Below, in pieces: positions 33,756 through 42,609 of a DNA stretch of 64,000 nucleotides. A program made the position numbers and the translations under genes. Source of the stretch: Flexilinea flocculi (lineage in GTDB: Bacteria > Chloroflexota > Anaerolineae > Anaerolineales > Anaerolineaceae); NCBI RefSeq assembly GCF_001192795.1, contig NZ_DF968181.1:1478974-1542973 (forward strand), in the 5' to 3' direction. The notes under the pieces were generated by a model that was not told the DNA's origin, did not search any database, and saw nothing but the letters and a program-made list of their open reading frames with translations. Positions within the stretch are counted from its first letter, which is position 1. Each line of letters starts with the position of its first letter.

Positions 33756-33794
33756 AAATAAAACTAAAAATTTAATTATTAGTTTTATTTTTTT
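33756..33794 (+). terminator. intrinsic terminator after deoD
   Basis: AAATAAAACTAA (33756-33767) and TTAGTTTTATTT (33779-33790) form a perfect 12-bp stem followed by TTTT. The stem is AT-rich, so strength may be modest. Confidence 0.65.
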
Positions 33795-33883
33795 GTGTAG
33801 AAATAAATATATAAATGGTCTGATCATTTTTTATTTCGTAAAAAAAGATGACTATTAATTTTTTTTAATTTCAATTACGAATA

Positions 33884-34675
33884 ATGAGTCAATCGGACAA
33901 TCACTATTTAAGCGGAATTGATCTTTCGGTCGGTTCGATCATCGCGCTGACCGGATGTGTAGGCGCTGCAATTGTATCGCGGCATGGCCTTCCGATTGCT
34001 GCAGCGATCTTAGGCGGCTTACTGGTTGGGTTACTGTTTGGTATTTTCAATGGTTTTGTCATTTCAAAAACGACAATTCCGCCTTTTATTGTTACATTGG
34101 CTACGATGAATATTGCTAAAGGTTTAGCCTATGTCTATACAGGCGGAGCACCTGTCCGTGTTGTCACGAAAGAATGGCAGTTTTTGGGAGCTGGTTATAT
34201 TGGACCATTCCCCACACCAGTCATCATTCTTATTGGCGTTTTAATTCTGACCGGAATTATTATGAATAAGACGCAAATAGGGCGTCATATCTATGCGGTT
34301 GGCGGCAATGCCCAGGCAGCCCAATTTTCTGGTATTAATGTACAAAAAGTTAAGTTCTTTGTTCATGCATATTCCGGTTTACTTGCAGGACTGGCTGGAA
34401 TGGTTTTGGCGTCCCGAATGTATTCCGGACAGCCAACTGCAGGGGACGGTGCGGAAATGGACGCAATTGCAGCCGTAGTGGTCGGTGGAACATCCATGGC
34501 AGGCGGATCCGGTAAAATAGGCGGAACGATCATCGGCGGTCTAATTATTGGCGTTTTAAATAACGGTCTGAATTTGCTAAACGTGAATTCATTTTGGCAA
34601 TATGTTGTGAAAGGCGTTGTCATCTTGTTAGCCGTTTATATCGATTTCCTGCGAAATACAAAATCAAAACGTTAA
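33884..34675 (+). pseudogene. 5'-truncated ribose-type ABC transporter permease (RbsC family)
   Basis: The 263-codon frame matches RbsC from GIDLSVGSIIALTG to the C-terminus (GGNAQAAQFSGINV, AAVVVGGTSMAGGSGKIGG, LNNGLNLLNV). The first roughly 65 residues, including the first membrane segments, are missing; homology begins at about codon 10 and the preceding AT-rich DNA does not encode the lost part. There is no rbsA, rbsB or rbsD next to it and no good ribosome-binding site. It is therefore probably a remnant of a sugar importer, although the frame itself is intact. Confidence 0.7.
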
Positions 34676-34682
34676 TCTGGGG

Positions 34683-34726
34683 AAAAAAAGAACGCTGTGG
34701 AATAATCTCCACAGCGTTCTTTTTTT
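34683..34726. terminator. strong bidirectional terminator
   Basis: AAAAAAAGAACGCTGTGGA (34683-34701) pairs perfectly with TCCACAGCGTTCTTTTTTT (34708-34726). It separates convergent genes and ends 14 bp before the peptidase stop. Confidence 0.9.
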
Positions 34727-34740
34727 CGAAAAAACGTAAT

Positions 34741-35817
34741 TTAGAAGCTGGTGATTTGTTCTCGATTTAATTTCCTGCAAATTTCAACACCCAATTTGAC
34801 TGTATTTACATAATCTGAATAGGATGCTAAGCCATAGTGTGTATGAATATATCTGACTGGGATGCCAATAACGATTGCAGGGATTCCCAAATTTGCTAAA
34901 TGAATGGGCGCTCCATCTGTGGCTCCTCCGGTACGTACCGATTCTTGAATTGGAATATCAAGCGATTTTGCGAGATTTAATGCAAATCGTTGGTATCTTG
35001 GATTAGTAATCATACATGCATCGATATGACGAAGCATCGGACCATGCTTCATCGCTGTTTGAACCAAATAGGGCTCGACAACGGTATCATCTGCTGGACA
35101 GCCTTCAAAAACAATTGCGATATCCGGTTTAATTCGATTGACCGAAACAGAAGCACCACGCATTCCGATTTCTTCCTGTGATGACAATGTCCCCACGATA
35201 TCCATTCCTAATTCAATTCCATCTAACTCGCGTAAAATATTGATGATTGCAGCGCAGCCGAGACGACAATCAAACCCTTTCCCGAACATTACGTCATGGC
35301 TTGAATCGTATTCAAAGGACACATCGGGAACGATTGGAGCGCCGATTTGAATCTTATAATCATGCAGCGCTTCTTCTTTTGTCGATGCTCCGATATCGAT
35401 GGACAATTGTTCGATCGAAAGTTTTTGACAATCGCCGGATTCTGAAGAAAAATGAGGAGGTTTTGAAGTAACGATTCCCGGAATATAGACACCGTCTGCA
35501 TTTTGTACTCTGACTTTATGTGCCGGGATATTGTTTACAATCCAGTTTCCGAGTGAAATAAATCTTAAGGTTCCGTCTGGTTTGATTGCATGAACCATAA
35601 AACCGACTTCGTCGCTGTGAGCGTCCAATTGAATAACCGGTTTTCCTTGATGGTGCTCTTTTCGAAAAATATACAGATTCCGTAAACTGTCCTCTGAAAA
35701 AGATGAGCCAACTGGGGCAAATTTACGGGCTATCTGTAGTACTTCATCTTCGAACCCTGAGACGCCATTTGCATTGGAAAATTCTTCGATTATTGAAAGG
35801 TCAATTTGATTTGGCAT
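34741..35817 (-). CDS. M42 family metallopeptidase (glutamyl aminopeptidase/endoglucanase family)
   Basis: The 358-residue cytoplasmic enzyme has the dinuclear metal ligands of the family: DAHSDEVGF (about 68), GKGFDCRLGCA (about 183), SSQEEIGMRGA (about 216), VFEGCPADD (about 236) and IHTHYG (about 328). M42 peptidases are large oligomers that trim N-terminal residues from peptides. Length is normal. It is monocistronic, ends at the strong terminator, and has two repeat copies upstream. Confidence 0.92.
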   Translation of the reverse strand: MPNQIDLSIIEEFSNANGVSGFEDEVLQIARKFAPVGSSFSEDSLRNLYIFRKEHHQGKPVIQLDAHSDEVGFMVHAIKPDGTLRFISLGNWIVNNIPAHKVRVQNADGVYIPGIVTSKPPHFSSESGDCQKLSIEQLSIDIGASTKEEALHDYKIQIGAPIVPDVSFEYDSSHDVMFGKGFDCRLGCAAIINILRELDGIELGMDIVGTLSSQEEIGMRGASVSVNRIKPDIAIVFEGCPADDTVVEPYLVQTAMKHGPMLRHIDACMITNPRYQRFALNLAKSLDIPIQESVRTGGATDGAPIHLANLGIPAIVIGIPVRYIHTHYGLASYSDYVNTVKLGVEICRKLNREQITSF

Positions 35818-35882
35818 TTTTTCTCCCGTACGAAAAATTAAAATTGAATTACTTCCATTTTAACGCTTTACTTATTTTTCGA

Positions 35883-35957
35883 CAGGAATTCGAAATATGA
35901 AAAAAATACAATGTTGTTCTTTCTTTTATCAAACAGTCAATCGATATTTCAAACTGA
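35883..35957. repeat. dispersed intergenic repeat, copy 15 (short)
   Basis: Ends CAGGAATTCGAAATAT and ATATTTCAAACTG with a truncated inner part containing TGTTGTTC. It abuts copy 16. Confidence 0.6.
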
Positions 35958-36084
35958 AAGTGATTTGAACTATGAGAAAATCGAGGGCAAAAATATACGA
36001 ATAAAAATTTGTTGTTACGTACTCTTTACGCTTCGCAGAAAAAGTACGCAACAACAAATAATGCTTTCTATCAATTAAATCTTG
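35958..36084. repeat. dispersed intergenic repeat, copy 16, long inner stem
   Basis: The left end AGTGATTTGAACTATGAG is diverged. Inner arms TTTGTTGTTACGTACT and AGTACGCAACAACAAA (36008-36059 overall) enclose the loop CTTTACGCTTCGCAGAAA, the clearest form of the shared loop. It lies just downstream of the minus-strand homocysteine methyltransferase gene. Confidence 0.65.
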
Positions 36085-36108
36085 GAAAGAACAAAAAGAA
36101 ATTTATAA

Positions 36109-36993
36109 TCAGGCGGTTTTTATTCTCGATGCGATTGCATGGATATGGGCTGCGGTCGATCCGCAGCAGCAGCCGATGAACTGAGCGCCTATCGCTAACC
36201 AGTCAGGAACTCTGGATGCAATTTCTTCTGGAGTAACATGATAATGCGTTTTCCCGTCAGAACCGATTTCCGGTTTTCCTGCATTTGGTTTGAACCACAG
36301 CGGCAATGTCGTCGCGTCACGCATCATTTTTAGACATTCTGTATTTTCATCTAACCCTTTACCACAATTTATTCCGATCACATCAGCGCCAAGGTCAGTG
36401 AATGTCTGAGCGACAGTGCTCGGTTTGGCTCCCATCATTGTGCGTGTGCCTCGATCAAAGCTAAATGATACGACTAAAGGTAAATCGGAAACAGAGCGGA
36501 TTCCTTTTAATGCTTCTGTTCCTTCTTCAATGGAATAGAAGGTTTCAAGAACCAAAAGATCAACGCCGGCTTCTGTTAAGTATTTGGCTTGTTCAGCGAA
36601 GCTGGTATAAAAATCATTTGGTTCTAAAGGTCCATAAGGTGCCATCAGTTTCCCGATTGGTCCTAAACTGCCTGCAATGGAAATGTTTTTTCCTTTTGCT
36701 GCTTCTTTTACAAGATCGACAGCTTTATAGTTGATTTCTTTTGTCCGCTGTGCAAATGGAGTATCGGAAAGGTGAATTGGATTTGCGCAAAAGGTCATTG
36801 TCAACAAAATATCAGAACCTGCTTCGGCAAAATCCGAATGAATTTTCAGAGGAATTTCTGGTTTTTCAAGAACCCACTCTTCATTCAGTTTTCCGGCTGG
36901 AAGACCGTTCAATTGCATATTAGTGCCGAGAGCGCCATCCAGAATAAATATTTTGCCGTTTTTTATATCGTCTATCAGAGGTTTTCCAGCCAT
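36109..36993 (-). CDS. homocysteine S-methyltransferase family protein
   Basis: The 294-residue protein matches the Hcy-binding module of MetH/BHMT: ILDGALGTNMQL near the start, VLETFYSIEEG in the middle, GINCGKG and the C-terminal GCCCGS, which supply the zinc cysteines. It would pass a methyl group, here probably from the corrinoid protein encoded upstream, to homocysteine to make methionine. It is the third gene of the MtaA-like/corrinoid/HMT set, 100 bp after the corrinoid gene. Together these resemble a split methionine-synthase-like system. Confidence 0.87.
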   Translation of the reverse strand: MAGKPLIDDIKNGKIFILDGALGTNMQLNGLPAGKLNEEWVLEKPEIPLKIHSDFAEAGSDILLTMTFCANPIHLSDTPFAQRTKEINYKAVDLVKEAAKGKNISIAGSLGPIGKLMAPYGPLEPNDFYTSFAEQAKYLTEAGVDLLVLETFYSIEEGTEALKGIRSVSDLPLVVSFSFDRGTRTMMGAKPSTVAQTFTDLGADVIGINCGKGLDENTECLKMMRDATTLPLWFKPNAGKPEIGSDGKTHYHVTPEEIASRVPDWLAIGAQFIGCCCGSTAAHIHAIASRIKTA

Positions 36994-37093
36994 ACTTTCT
37001 CCATTTAGCGAAAATACTACTTTCTATTAATTTAGAGGCAATATGAATAATCTACAAAAATCATTGATTCTTTTTTATTCTTCAAAAATATTG

Positions 37094-37729
37094 TCAGGCG
37101 ATGAGTGATTTGGCTAATGCTACGGCTCGGTTTGCATCCGGTGAATATCCATCTGCATGAATCTCTTTTGCATATTGATCCGAGAGCGGAGCTCCACCAA
37201 CCATTACCTTTACTTTATCACGTAGTCCGGCAGTCTCCAATGCTTCAATTGTTGCTTTCATGCTTGGCATCGTCGTGGTTAACAATGCCGAAAGGGCAAC
37301 AATCTGAGCGCCATTCTCTTTCACGGCTTCCACAAATTTCTCAGGTGAAACATCAGCTCCTAAGTCAACGACTTCGAATGCAGCTCCTTCAAGCATCATT
37401 CCGACTAAATTTTTCCCAATATCGTGCAGGTCACCCTGGACTGTTCCAATAATCACTTTTCCGGCTGATTTTACATCCGCCTGAATTAATCGCGGTTTCA
37501 GAATTTCCATTCCAGAAGCCATTGCACGTGCTGCGACAAGCATTTCTGGAACAAAGAACTCCCCATCTTCAAATAGTTGTCCAACCTCGGACATCCCTTT
37601 AATCATCGCTTCATTCAGAATGGTTTCTGGATCAATTCCAGCGTCCAAAGCTGCCTGGACTTTTCCGGGTACAACTTTCTGTAAACCGTCAATTACGGCT
37701 TCTTTAATTTCATTAAGTAGATCTGCCAT
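37094..37729 (-). CDS. corrinoid (B12-binding) methyltransferase protein
   Basis: The 211-residue protein has the methionine-synthase-like cap (residues 1-88, GMSEVGQLFEDGEFFVPEMLVAARAM) and a cobalamin domain with GTVQGDLHDIGKNLV, whose H102 is the lower axial cobalt ligand, followed by GADVSPEKFV and SALLTTTMPSM. Such MtaC/MtbC-type proteins shuttle methyl groups between two methyltransferases. Four bp separate it from the MtaA-like gene. The first substrate methyltransferase (MtaB/MttB type) is not recognisable next to it. Confidence 0.93.
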   Translation of the reverse strand: MADLLNEIKEAVIDGLQKVVPGKVQAALDAGIDPETILNEAMIKGMSEVGQLFEDGEFFVPEMLVAARAMASGMEILKPRLIQADVKSAGKVIIGTVQGDLHDIGKNLVGMMLEGAAFEVVDLGADVSPEKFVEAVKENGAQIVALSALLTTTMPSMKATIEALETAGLRDKVKVMVGGAPLSDQYAKEIHADGYSPDANRAVALAKSLIA

Positions 37730-37733
37730 GTGA

Positions 37734-38783
37734 TTATTCCTTCTCTAAAAAAGCTGATTCATTATCATTATTTTTGATTTTATCATAATACTCTTTTACA
37801 GCTCCGAAGAACGCGTCAATGTTTTCCCAACTTGAAAGCGGAGGGATATCGCACCCGGATGAAATGACAAAATTTGGATGATGAGAGCATTTTTCAAGTG
37901 TTTCAAGCGTTGCTTTTCGAACAGACTGCGGTGTGCCGCCTTTAATTTCTTTTGCCGGATCAATATTTCCCATCACGATGATGTGTTCGGGAATTTTTTG
38001 AAGCATTACAGACATATCGATACTATTACCAAAATGAAACGCGGCAGCTCCTGTGAAAAGAATCGAATCGATCATCTGAATCGTGTTGTTTCCACAATTA
38101 TGATAAATAACCAGGAAATTATCATCCTGTATTTCGTCAACGATTTTTTTTACATACGGGGATGAAAATTTTCTCGCCAGAACCGGTGACAAGATACCAG
38201 TCAGCGGTTCTGCCATGATTATTCCATTTGCACCTGATTTTTTATACGCCTTCGCATAGTTTATTAAAAATTCGGTAGATTTCTCCATTACTGCATGGAC
38301 TAATTCCGGATCATCATAACAATGGACCATAATCTCAGTTACATTCAATAATCGTCCAGAAAGCGAAAATGGACCGATCATACCGGCAAAAACAGGACGA
38401 TCCTGAATCATCTTTTTGGCTTTTGTCACTGCATCAATGTAAATCCCGGTTCGACCTGTTCCGATTTCAGGAATACTTAATCGTTCTGCACTCTGCATAT
38501 CTGTAACGATACTGCCTGTCACAGTCGGAACTTCGTAATCTGACTTGCGAATTTCAGAACCGAAACATTCCGCCTCTACGGAAAGATCCATTAAGCTGAG
38601 GGATGCTGCGGAATCAACACGATCTGCAATCATCTTCATGGCTTTTGCTTGAAGATCACTGTCATTGATCAAATCCAAAACGGTGATCCCCATTAACTGG
38701 ATTGCGGGAAAGGATAAAACCGGCATTGCTTTTTTCACCGATGAGTTGTGTAAATCCTCAAGCCATTTCATCATATGCTGCAT
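37734..38783 (-). CDS. MtaA/CmuA-type uroporphyrinogen decarboxylase-family methyltransferase
   Basis: The 349-residue protein belongs to the URO-D fold methyltransferases, which act on corrinoid proteins. It has the zinc motif YHNCGNN (HxC) and the later SSGCDIPP cysteine, plus GPFSLSGRLL and AEPLTGILSP. The start at 38783 follows GGAGG; an in-frame ATG 87 bp upstream lacks one. Being coupled to the corrinoid gene, it probably demethylates or methylates that protein. The methyl donor is not evident; related proteins use methanol-, methylamine- or methoxy-derived groups. Confidence 0.86.
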   Translation of the reverse strand: MQHMMKWLEDLHNSSVKKAMPVLSFPAIQLMGITVLDLINDSDLQAKAMKMIADRVDSAASLSLMDLSVEAECFGSEIRKSDYEVPTVTGSIVTDMQSAERLSIPEIGTGRTGIYIDAVTKAKKMIQDRPVFAGMIGPFSLSGRLLNVTEIMVHCYDDPELVHAVMEKSTEFLINYAKAYKKSGANGIIMAEPLTGILSPVLARKFSSPYVKKIVDEIQDDNFLVIYHNCGNNTIQMIDSILFTGAAAFHFGNSIDMSVMLQKIPEHIIVMGNIDPAKEIKGGTPQSVRKATLETLEKCSHHPNFVISSGCDIPPLSSWENIDAFFGAVKEYYDKIKNNDNESAFLEKE

Positions 38784-38846
38784 CAATTTTTCACCTCCGA
38801 TAAAGTAATTCGAAGAATCGACCGGTTTTCGAATACCGGAAGGAAT

Positions 38847-38882
38847 TTCGTTGTAAATTTGTAATGGCAAATTTACAACGAA
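38847..38882. repeat. perfect 15-bp inverted repeat upstream of the corrinoid operon
   Basis: TTCGTTGTAAATTTG and CAAATTTACAACGAA are perfect inverted copies around a 6-bp loop. It lies between pfp and the MtaA-like gene. There is no U tract on the minus strand after it, so it is more likely an operator, a stabilising hairpin or a diverged member of the dispersed family than a terminator. Confidence 0.6.
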
Positions 38883-38918
38883 TAATCCGATTGATTTCGA
38901 AATTTTGTCTCTGTTTTG

Positions 38919-40202
38919 TTATCGTAATCCCTGTGGAATGTAACTGGGCAGAATCTGGGGAACAAAAATCGGTTCAATCCTTGCGTACCGCTGGATTCCA
39001 TTTACCAGAGGAATGGCAGGCCAGTTTTCTCCGATTAAGGGTCTGGCATAATTGATAAAGTCATCTGTCACATCGAATCGATTTGGAGAAATCCATGATT
39101 CAGGGAAAAAGCGTTCTGAATTTGCGACAACTTCCAGCGGTACTTTATCATACCGGACGCTATAAATCGGCCCAGCATTTCTGAGAATGGTGCTCATATA
39201 TCCCGATTCGCCCCTTGATGCGATCAAGGCAGCCTCTTGTCCCAATTTGTAGGCTTCCTCTATATCAACTGTCGAAGCGTAGATCATGTTGCGTCGCTGA
39301 TCGGTTCCAGGCGTATCGCCGCGTGCCAGACCCTTGGCCTTCAGACCATGTTCGTTGAGATAGTTAACAACTGCCTGGGTTACGGAAATTTGACTTGCAC
39401 CGAAAGCTATATGCCCGAAATTATCCTTTCTGGCGCCAATATCTCCTACATCAAAACCTTCTGAAACAACGACGATACAACGTTTGCTTTTTCGAAGTTC
39501 GTCATTCACATTATCCGCTAATTCCGGAAGTGTTACTTTAGATTCCGTCATATAAATTTGAAGCGGCATTTCACGTTTTGGATCAGCAAGTCTGGCAGCC
39601 GCAGGAATAAATCCGATTTTTCGCCCCATTGCCTGTAAAACTAAAACCGGGTCAGCAGGATAGGATCCTTCATTTTCCTCATTGGCGTTTTGAACGTTGA
39701 GCGCCCAGTATCGTGCTACGCTCCCATAACCGGGTGTATGGTCGATAATCTTAAATTCACTATCACCTACGTCATTATCAATAGTTTTCGGTCCGCCCAC
39801 TCCAATCAGGTCCAATCCTTTTTCTACAGCCAGTTTTGCAACTTTATTTGCTGTATCCATCGAATCGTTGCCGCCAATATAGAAGAAATACCCGATGTTA
39901 TGGGCTTTAAATACATCAATAACCCGGTTAAAATCTTCAAGTTGACTCGAGCGTAATTTATAACGGCAGGTTCCAATTCCGCCGGCGGCAGGTGTGAAGC
40001 TGAGATATTGGATCTCTTCTTCTTTTTGCGCACTTAAATTGATCAATTCCTCTTTAAGAACACCTTCAATCCCATGGAAACCCGCGTAAATATCACCAAA
40101 AATGTCTGGCATACTGTGGCAGAAATCGAATATTCCCCGCAGTGTACTGTTGATGACCGGACTAGGCCCCCCCGATTGAGCGACGATCACGTTCTTTTTC
40201 AT
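38919..40202 (-). CDS. pfp: 6-phosphofructokinase, pyrophosphate-dependent type
   Basis: The 427-residue enzyme interconverts fructose 6-phosphate and fructose 1,6-bisphosphate. VAQSGGPSPVINSTLRG, FYIGGNDSMDTANKVA, GGPKTIDNDV and the LQAMGRKIGFIPAAARL segment are typical of the long PPi-PFK group; the GGND in place of the GGDG of ATP enzymes and KTIDND argue for PPi. The phosphoryl donor is inferred from these residues. It is the last gene of the minus-strand sugar-acid cluster, 9 bp after gnd. Confidence 0.88.
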   Translation of the reverse strand: MKKNVIVAQSGGPSPVINSTLRGIFDFCHSMPDIFGDIYAGFHGIEGVLKEELINLSAQKEEEIQYLSFTPAAGGIGTCRYKLRSSQLEDFNRVIDVFKAHNIGYFFYIGGNDSMDTANKVAKLAVEKGLDLIGVGGPKTIDNDVGDSEFKIIDHTPGYGSVARYWALNVQNANEENEGSYPADPVLVLQAMGRKIGFIPAAARLADPKREMPLQIYMTESKVTLPELADNVNDELRKSKRCIVVVSEGFDVGDIGARKDNFGHIAFGASQISVTQAVVNYLNEHGLKAKGLARGDTPGTDQRRNMIYASTVDIEEAYKLGQEAALIASRGESGYMSTILRNAGPIYSVRYDKVPLEVVANSERFFPESWISPNRFDVTDDFINYARPLIGENWPAIPLVNGIQRYARIEPIFVPQILPSYIPQGLR

Positions 40203-40211
40203 GATTCACTC

Positions 40212-41624
40212 CTAACCTTCCCAAATTGTGTGAAAACTTCCTTCCTTATCAATTCGTCGATACGTATGCGCGCCAAAGAAATCACGCTGTGCCTGCGTTA
40301 AGTTAGCAGGAAGGACTTCGCTTCGGTAACTGTCATAGTATGATAATGCTGAAGAGGTGGCTAACATGGGAATACCCAGATCAACGGAAGTTTTAACGAT
40401 AAATCTCCAATCCGCCTGTCGGGATTCAATCGCCTGATGGAAGAAATCGTCTAACATCAAGTTTTGTAATTCAGGATTGGCATCATATGCTCGCGTAATA
40501 TCGTTTAGAAAATCAGCACGGATGATGCAGCCGGCTCTCCAAATTTTTGCAATTTCTCCCAAATTCAGCGCATAGCCATATTCTTTGCTGGCTATTTTTA
40601 ATAATCCCAATCCTTGCGCATAGGACGCTATTTTTGCACAATAAAGTGAATTTTCAGCAGCTTGAATCAGTTTCTCTTTGTCACCCGTATATTTTGGATC
40701 GGGTCCGGTAAGAATTCGGCTGGCATGGACGCGTTCTTCTTTCAATGAAGATAAAATCCGGCATTCAACGCCGCTGTTCAGAGTCGGTGTTGGCGCTCCA
40801 ATATCCAGAGCATTTTGAGCTGTCCATTTACCGGTTCCCTTTTGCTGCGCCTCATCTAAAATGATATCTACCATCGGTTTTCCGGTTTCCGGATCATATT
40901 TCGTGAGAATTTGTTCTGTAATTTCGATCAGATACGATTTCAGAACTCCGTTATTCCATTTCGTAAAAATCTGGCGCAGTTCATCTTGCTGTAGATTGAG
41001 TCCTCTATGAAGTAAATCATATGTTTCTGCGATCAATTGCATATCGCCATATTCGATGCCATTATGTACCATTTTGACATAATGACCGCTGCCACGCGGT
41101 CCGATATATTCGACACAAGGTTCGCCATCTATATATTTTGCTGCAATCGATTTTAGAATCGGACGAAGCGCTTCCCAGCACTCTTTCTGTCCGCCAGGCA
41201 TGATACTGGGCCCCCAAAGAGCGCCTTCTTCACCTCCACTGACTCCCATCCCGAAGAAATTCAGACCGCTTTTTGACAGATATTCGCTTCTTCTTTCTGT
41301 ATCCTGAAAGAAGGAATTTCCGGCATCTATCAAAATATCGCCTTTTTCCAGAAATGGTTTAACAAGTTCAATTGTTTCATCAACCGCGCTGCCGGCTTTT
41401 ACCATCAATATAATTCTGCGAGGTTTTTCGAGCATGGCGATCAATTCTTCAACCGATTCAGCTCCAAAAACCTGTTTACCTGAGGCATCCCCTTTTACGA
41501 ATTCTTTTGTTTTTTCCAACGTCCGATTATAGACAGCAATTGGAAAACCATTTCGTTCGATATTCAATGCCAGGTTGGAACCCATGACACCCAGACCGAT
41601 CAGACCAATTTTTGCTTTTGACAT
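40212..41624 (-). CDS. gnd: 6-phosphogluconate dehydrogenase (decarboxylating)
   Basis: The 470-residue enzyme oxidises 6-phosphogluconate to ribulose 5-phosphate and CO2. It shows IGLIGLGVMGSNLALNIERNGF, GMGVSGGEEGALWGPSIMPGG, HYVKMVHNGIEYGDMQLI with the catalytic Lys, and the C-terminal RDFFGAHTYRRIDKEGSFHT, all full-length Gnd features. The start at 41624 follows GAGGAG. Placing it with uronate genes links hexonate products to the pentose phosphate pathway. No zwf or gntK is seen here. Confidence 0.95.
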   Translation of the reverse strand: MSKAKIGLIGLGVMGSNLALNIERNGFPIAVYNRTLEKTKEFVKGDASGKQVFGAESVEELIAMLEKPRRIILMVKAGSAVDETIELVKPFLEKGDILIDAGNSFFQDTERRSEYLSKSGLNFFGMGVSGGEEGALWGPSIMPGGQKECWEALRPILKSIAAKYIDGEPCVEYIGPRGSGHYVKMVHNGIEYGDMQLIAETYDLLHRGLNLQQDELRQIFTKWNNGVLKSYLIEITEQILTKYDPETGKPMVDIILDEAQQKGTGKWTAQNALDIGAPTPTLNSGVECRILSSLKEERVHASRILTGPDPKYTGDKEKLIQAAENSLYCAKIASYAQGLGLLKIASKEYGYALNLGEIAKIWRAGCIIRADFLNDITRAYDANPELQNLMLDDFFHQAIESRQADWRFIVKTSVDLGIPMLATSSALSYYDSYRSEVLPANLTQAQRDFFGAHTYRRIDKEGSFHTIWEG

Positions 41625-41638
41625 TATCTTATCTCCTC

Positions 41639-42583
41639 TCATCTATCCAATCGAAATGAATGCTGGCTTCCGGTTTCGTCATGGTGTTTGAGATTCCATG
41701 GCGGCACTTCTGGAAGCAGTTTTTCAAACTCATCGATTAACATTGTCTCATAGGAACCACTGAAAGTTCCGTCCAGGAATTTCTTATATCCTTCGGAGTA
41801 GAATCGCTCCCAGGATTCTTCTTCATGTCCGGGGTTGATCGGGAAGAAAAGGGCATTAACTGCGCGGGCAGCTTTGAGATCTCCGGGAGCATCTCCCATC
41901 ATCAAAACGTGATCCGGAGCATACTTTCCAAAGGCGCCATGCCGAAGGATATCCTCTTTTGTCCCAATTTCCTGACCGCAAATCATGCGGACCAGGTGAT
42001 CGATACCGCCTGAACGCCATTCCCTCTCCAATGCTTCGGATGGAGTCGCTGAAACGCAAAATACATCCGCATCATTCTGGAGTGCTTCCATGCTTTCTTT
42101 CGAAAATGGGAACGGCATCAATCCATGGACAATATTTTTGATCGTTTCATTGACCGACGTAGTCCATTCCCAGGCCTGATCCAACTCACGACTGCTGTGA
42201 GTTTCCATATATTTTAATAATCCGGAATCACTCGTTGGCAATCCACTGGATATAAATGCACGTATGTCATTGCCTAATGGGATTTGCGCTTTCCGTCGTA
42301 ATACTTCCGGGCGATCTTTAAGGAGTTCAAAAACTTTTATTAATGCCGGCCAACGATTGATTCCGCGCCATTTCGAGTAAAGGTTTACAAACTCTACGGC
42401 TTCTCTTGCGTATTTTGAAATTGGCTGCAACTCCCATACTCGAATTGTATTCGGGCAAAAACATTCTTTCTGTTTAATTTCCATCGCATCGTATACGCAG
42501 CCATCGGAATCAATTCCGACAAAAAAGTCATGTTGGGGCTTCAGCGATAATAATTTTTTCGTCAGTTCTGAGTCTTCACTCAT
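41639..42583 (-). CDS. HAD-superfamily hydrolase
   Basis: The 314-residue protein has HAD motif I FFVGIDSDGCVYD (DxDG), motif II FCVSATPSEALEREW and motif III/IV VLMMGDAPGDLKAAR. The insertion between motifs I and II is large (about 150 residues), a C1-type cap. It may dephosphorylate a sugar phosphate or hexonate phosphate, given its place between gnd and the mannonate oxidoreductase gene, but the substrate is unknown. Its stop overlaps an ATG just before gnd. Confidence 0.78.
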   Translation of the reverse strand: MSEDSELTKKLLSLKPQHDFFVGIDSDGCVYDAMEIKQKECFCPNTIRVWELQPISKYAREAVEFVNLYSKWRGINRWPALIKVFELLKDRPEVLRRKAQIPLGNDIRAFISSGLPTSDSGLLKYMETHSSRELDQAWEWTTSVNETIKNIVHGLMPFPFSKESMEALQNDADVFCVSATPSEALEREWRSGGIDHLVRMICGQEIGTKEDILRHGAFGKYAPDHVLMMGDAPGDLKAARAVNALFFPINPGHEEESWERFYSEGYKKFLDGTFSGSYETMLIDEFEKLLPEVPPWNLKHHDETGSQHSFRLDR

Positions 42584-42609
42584 GATTATGTCCTCTGAAT
42601 AATATTTTT

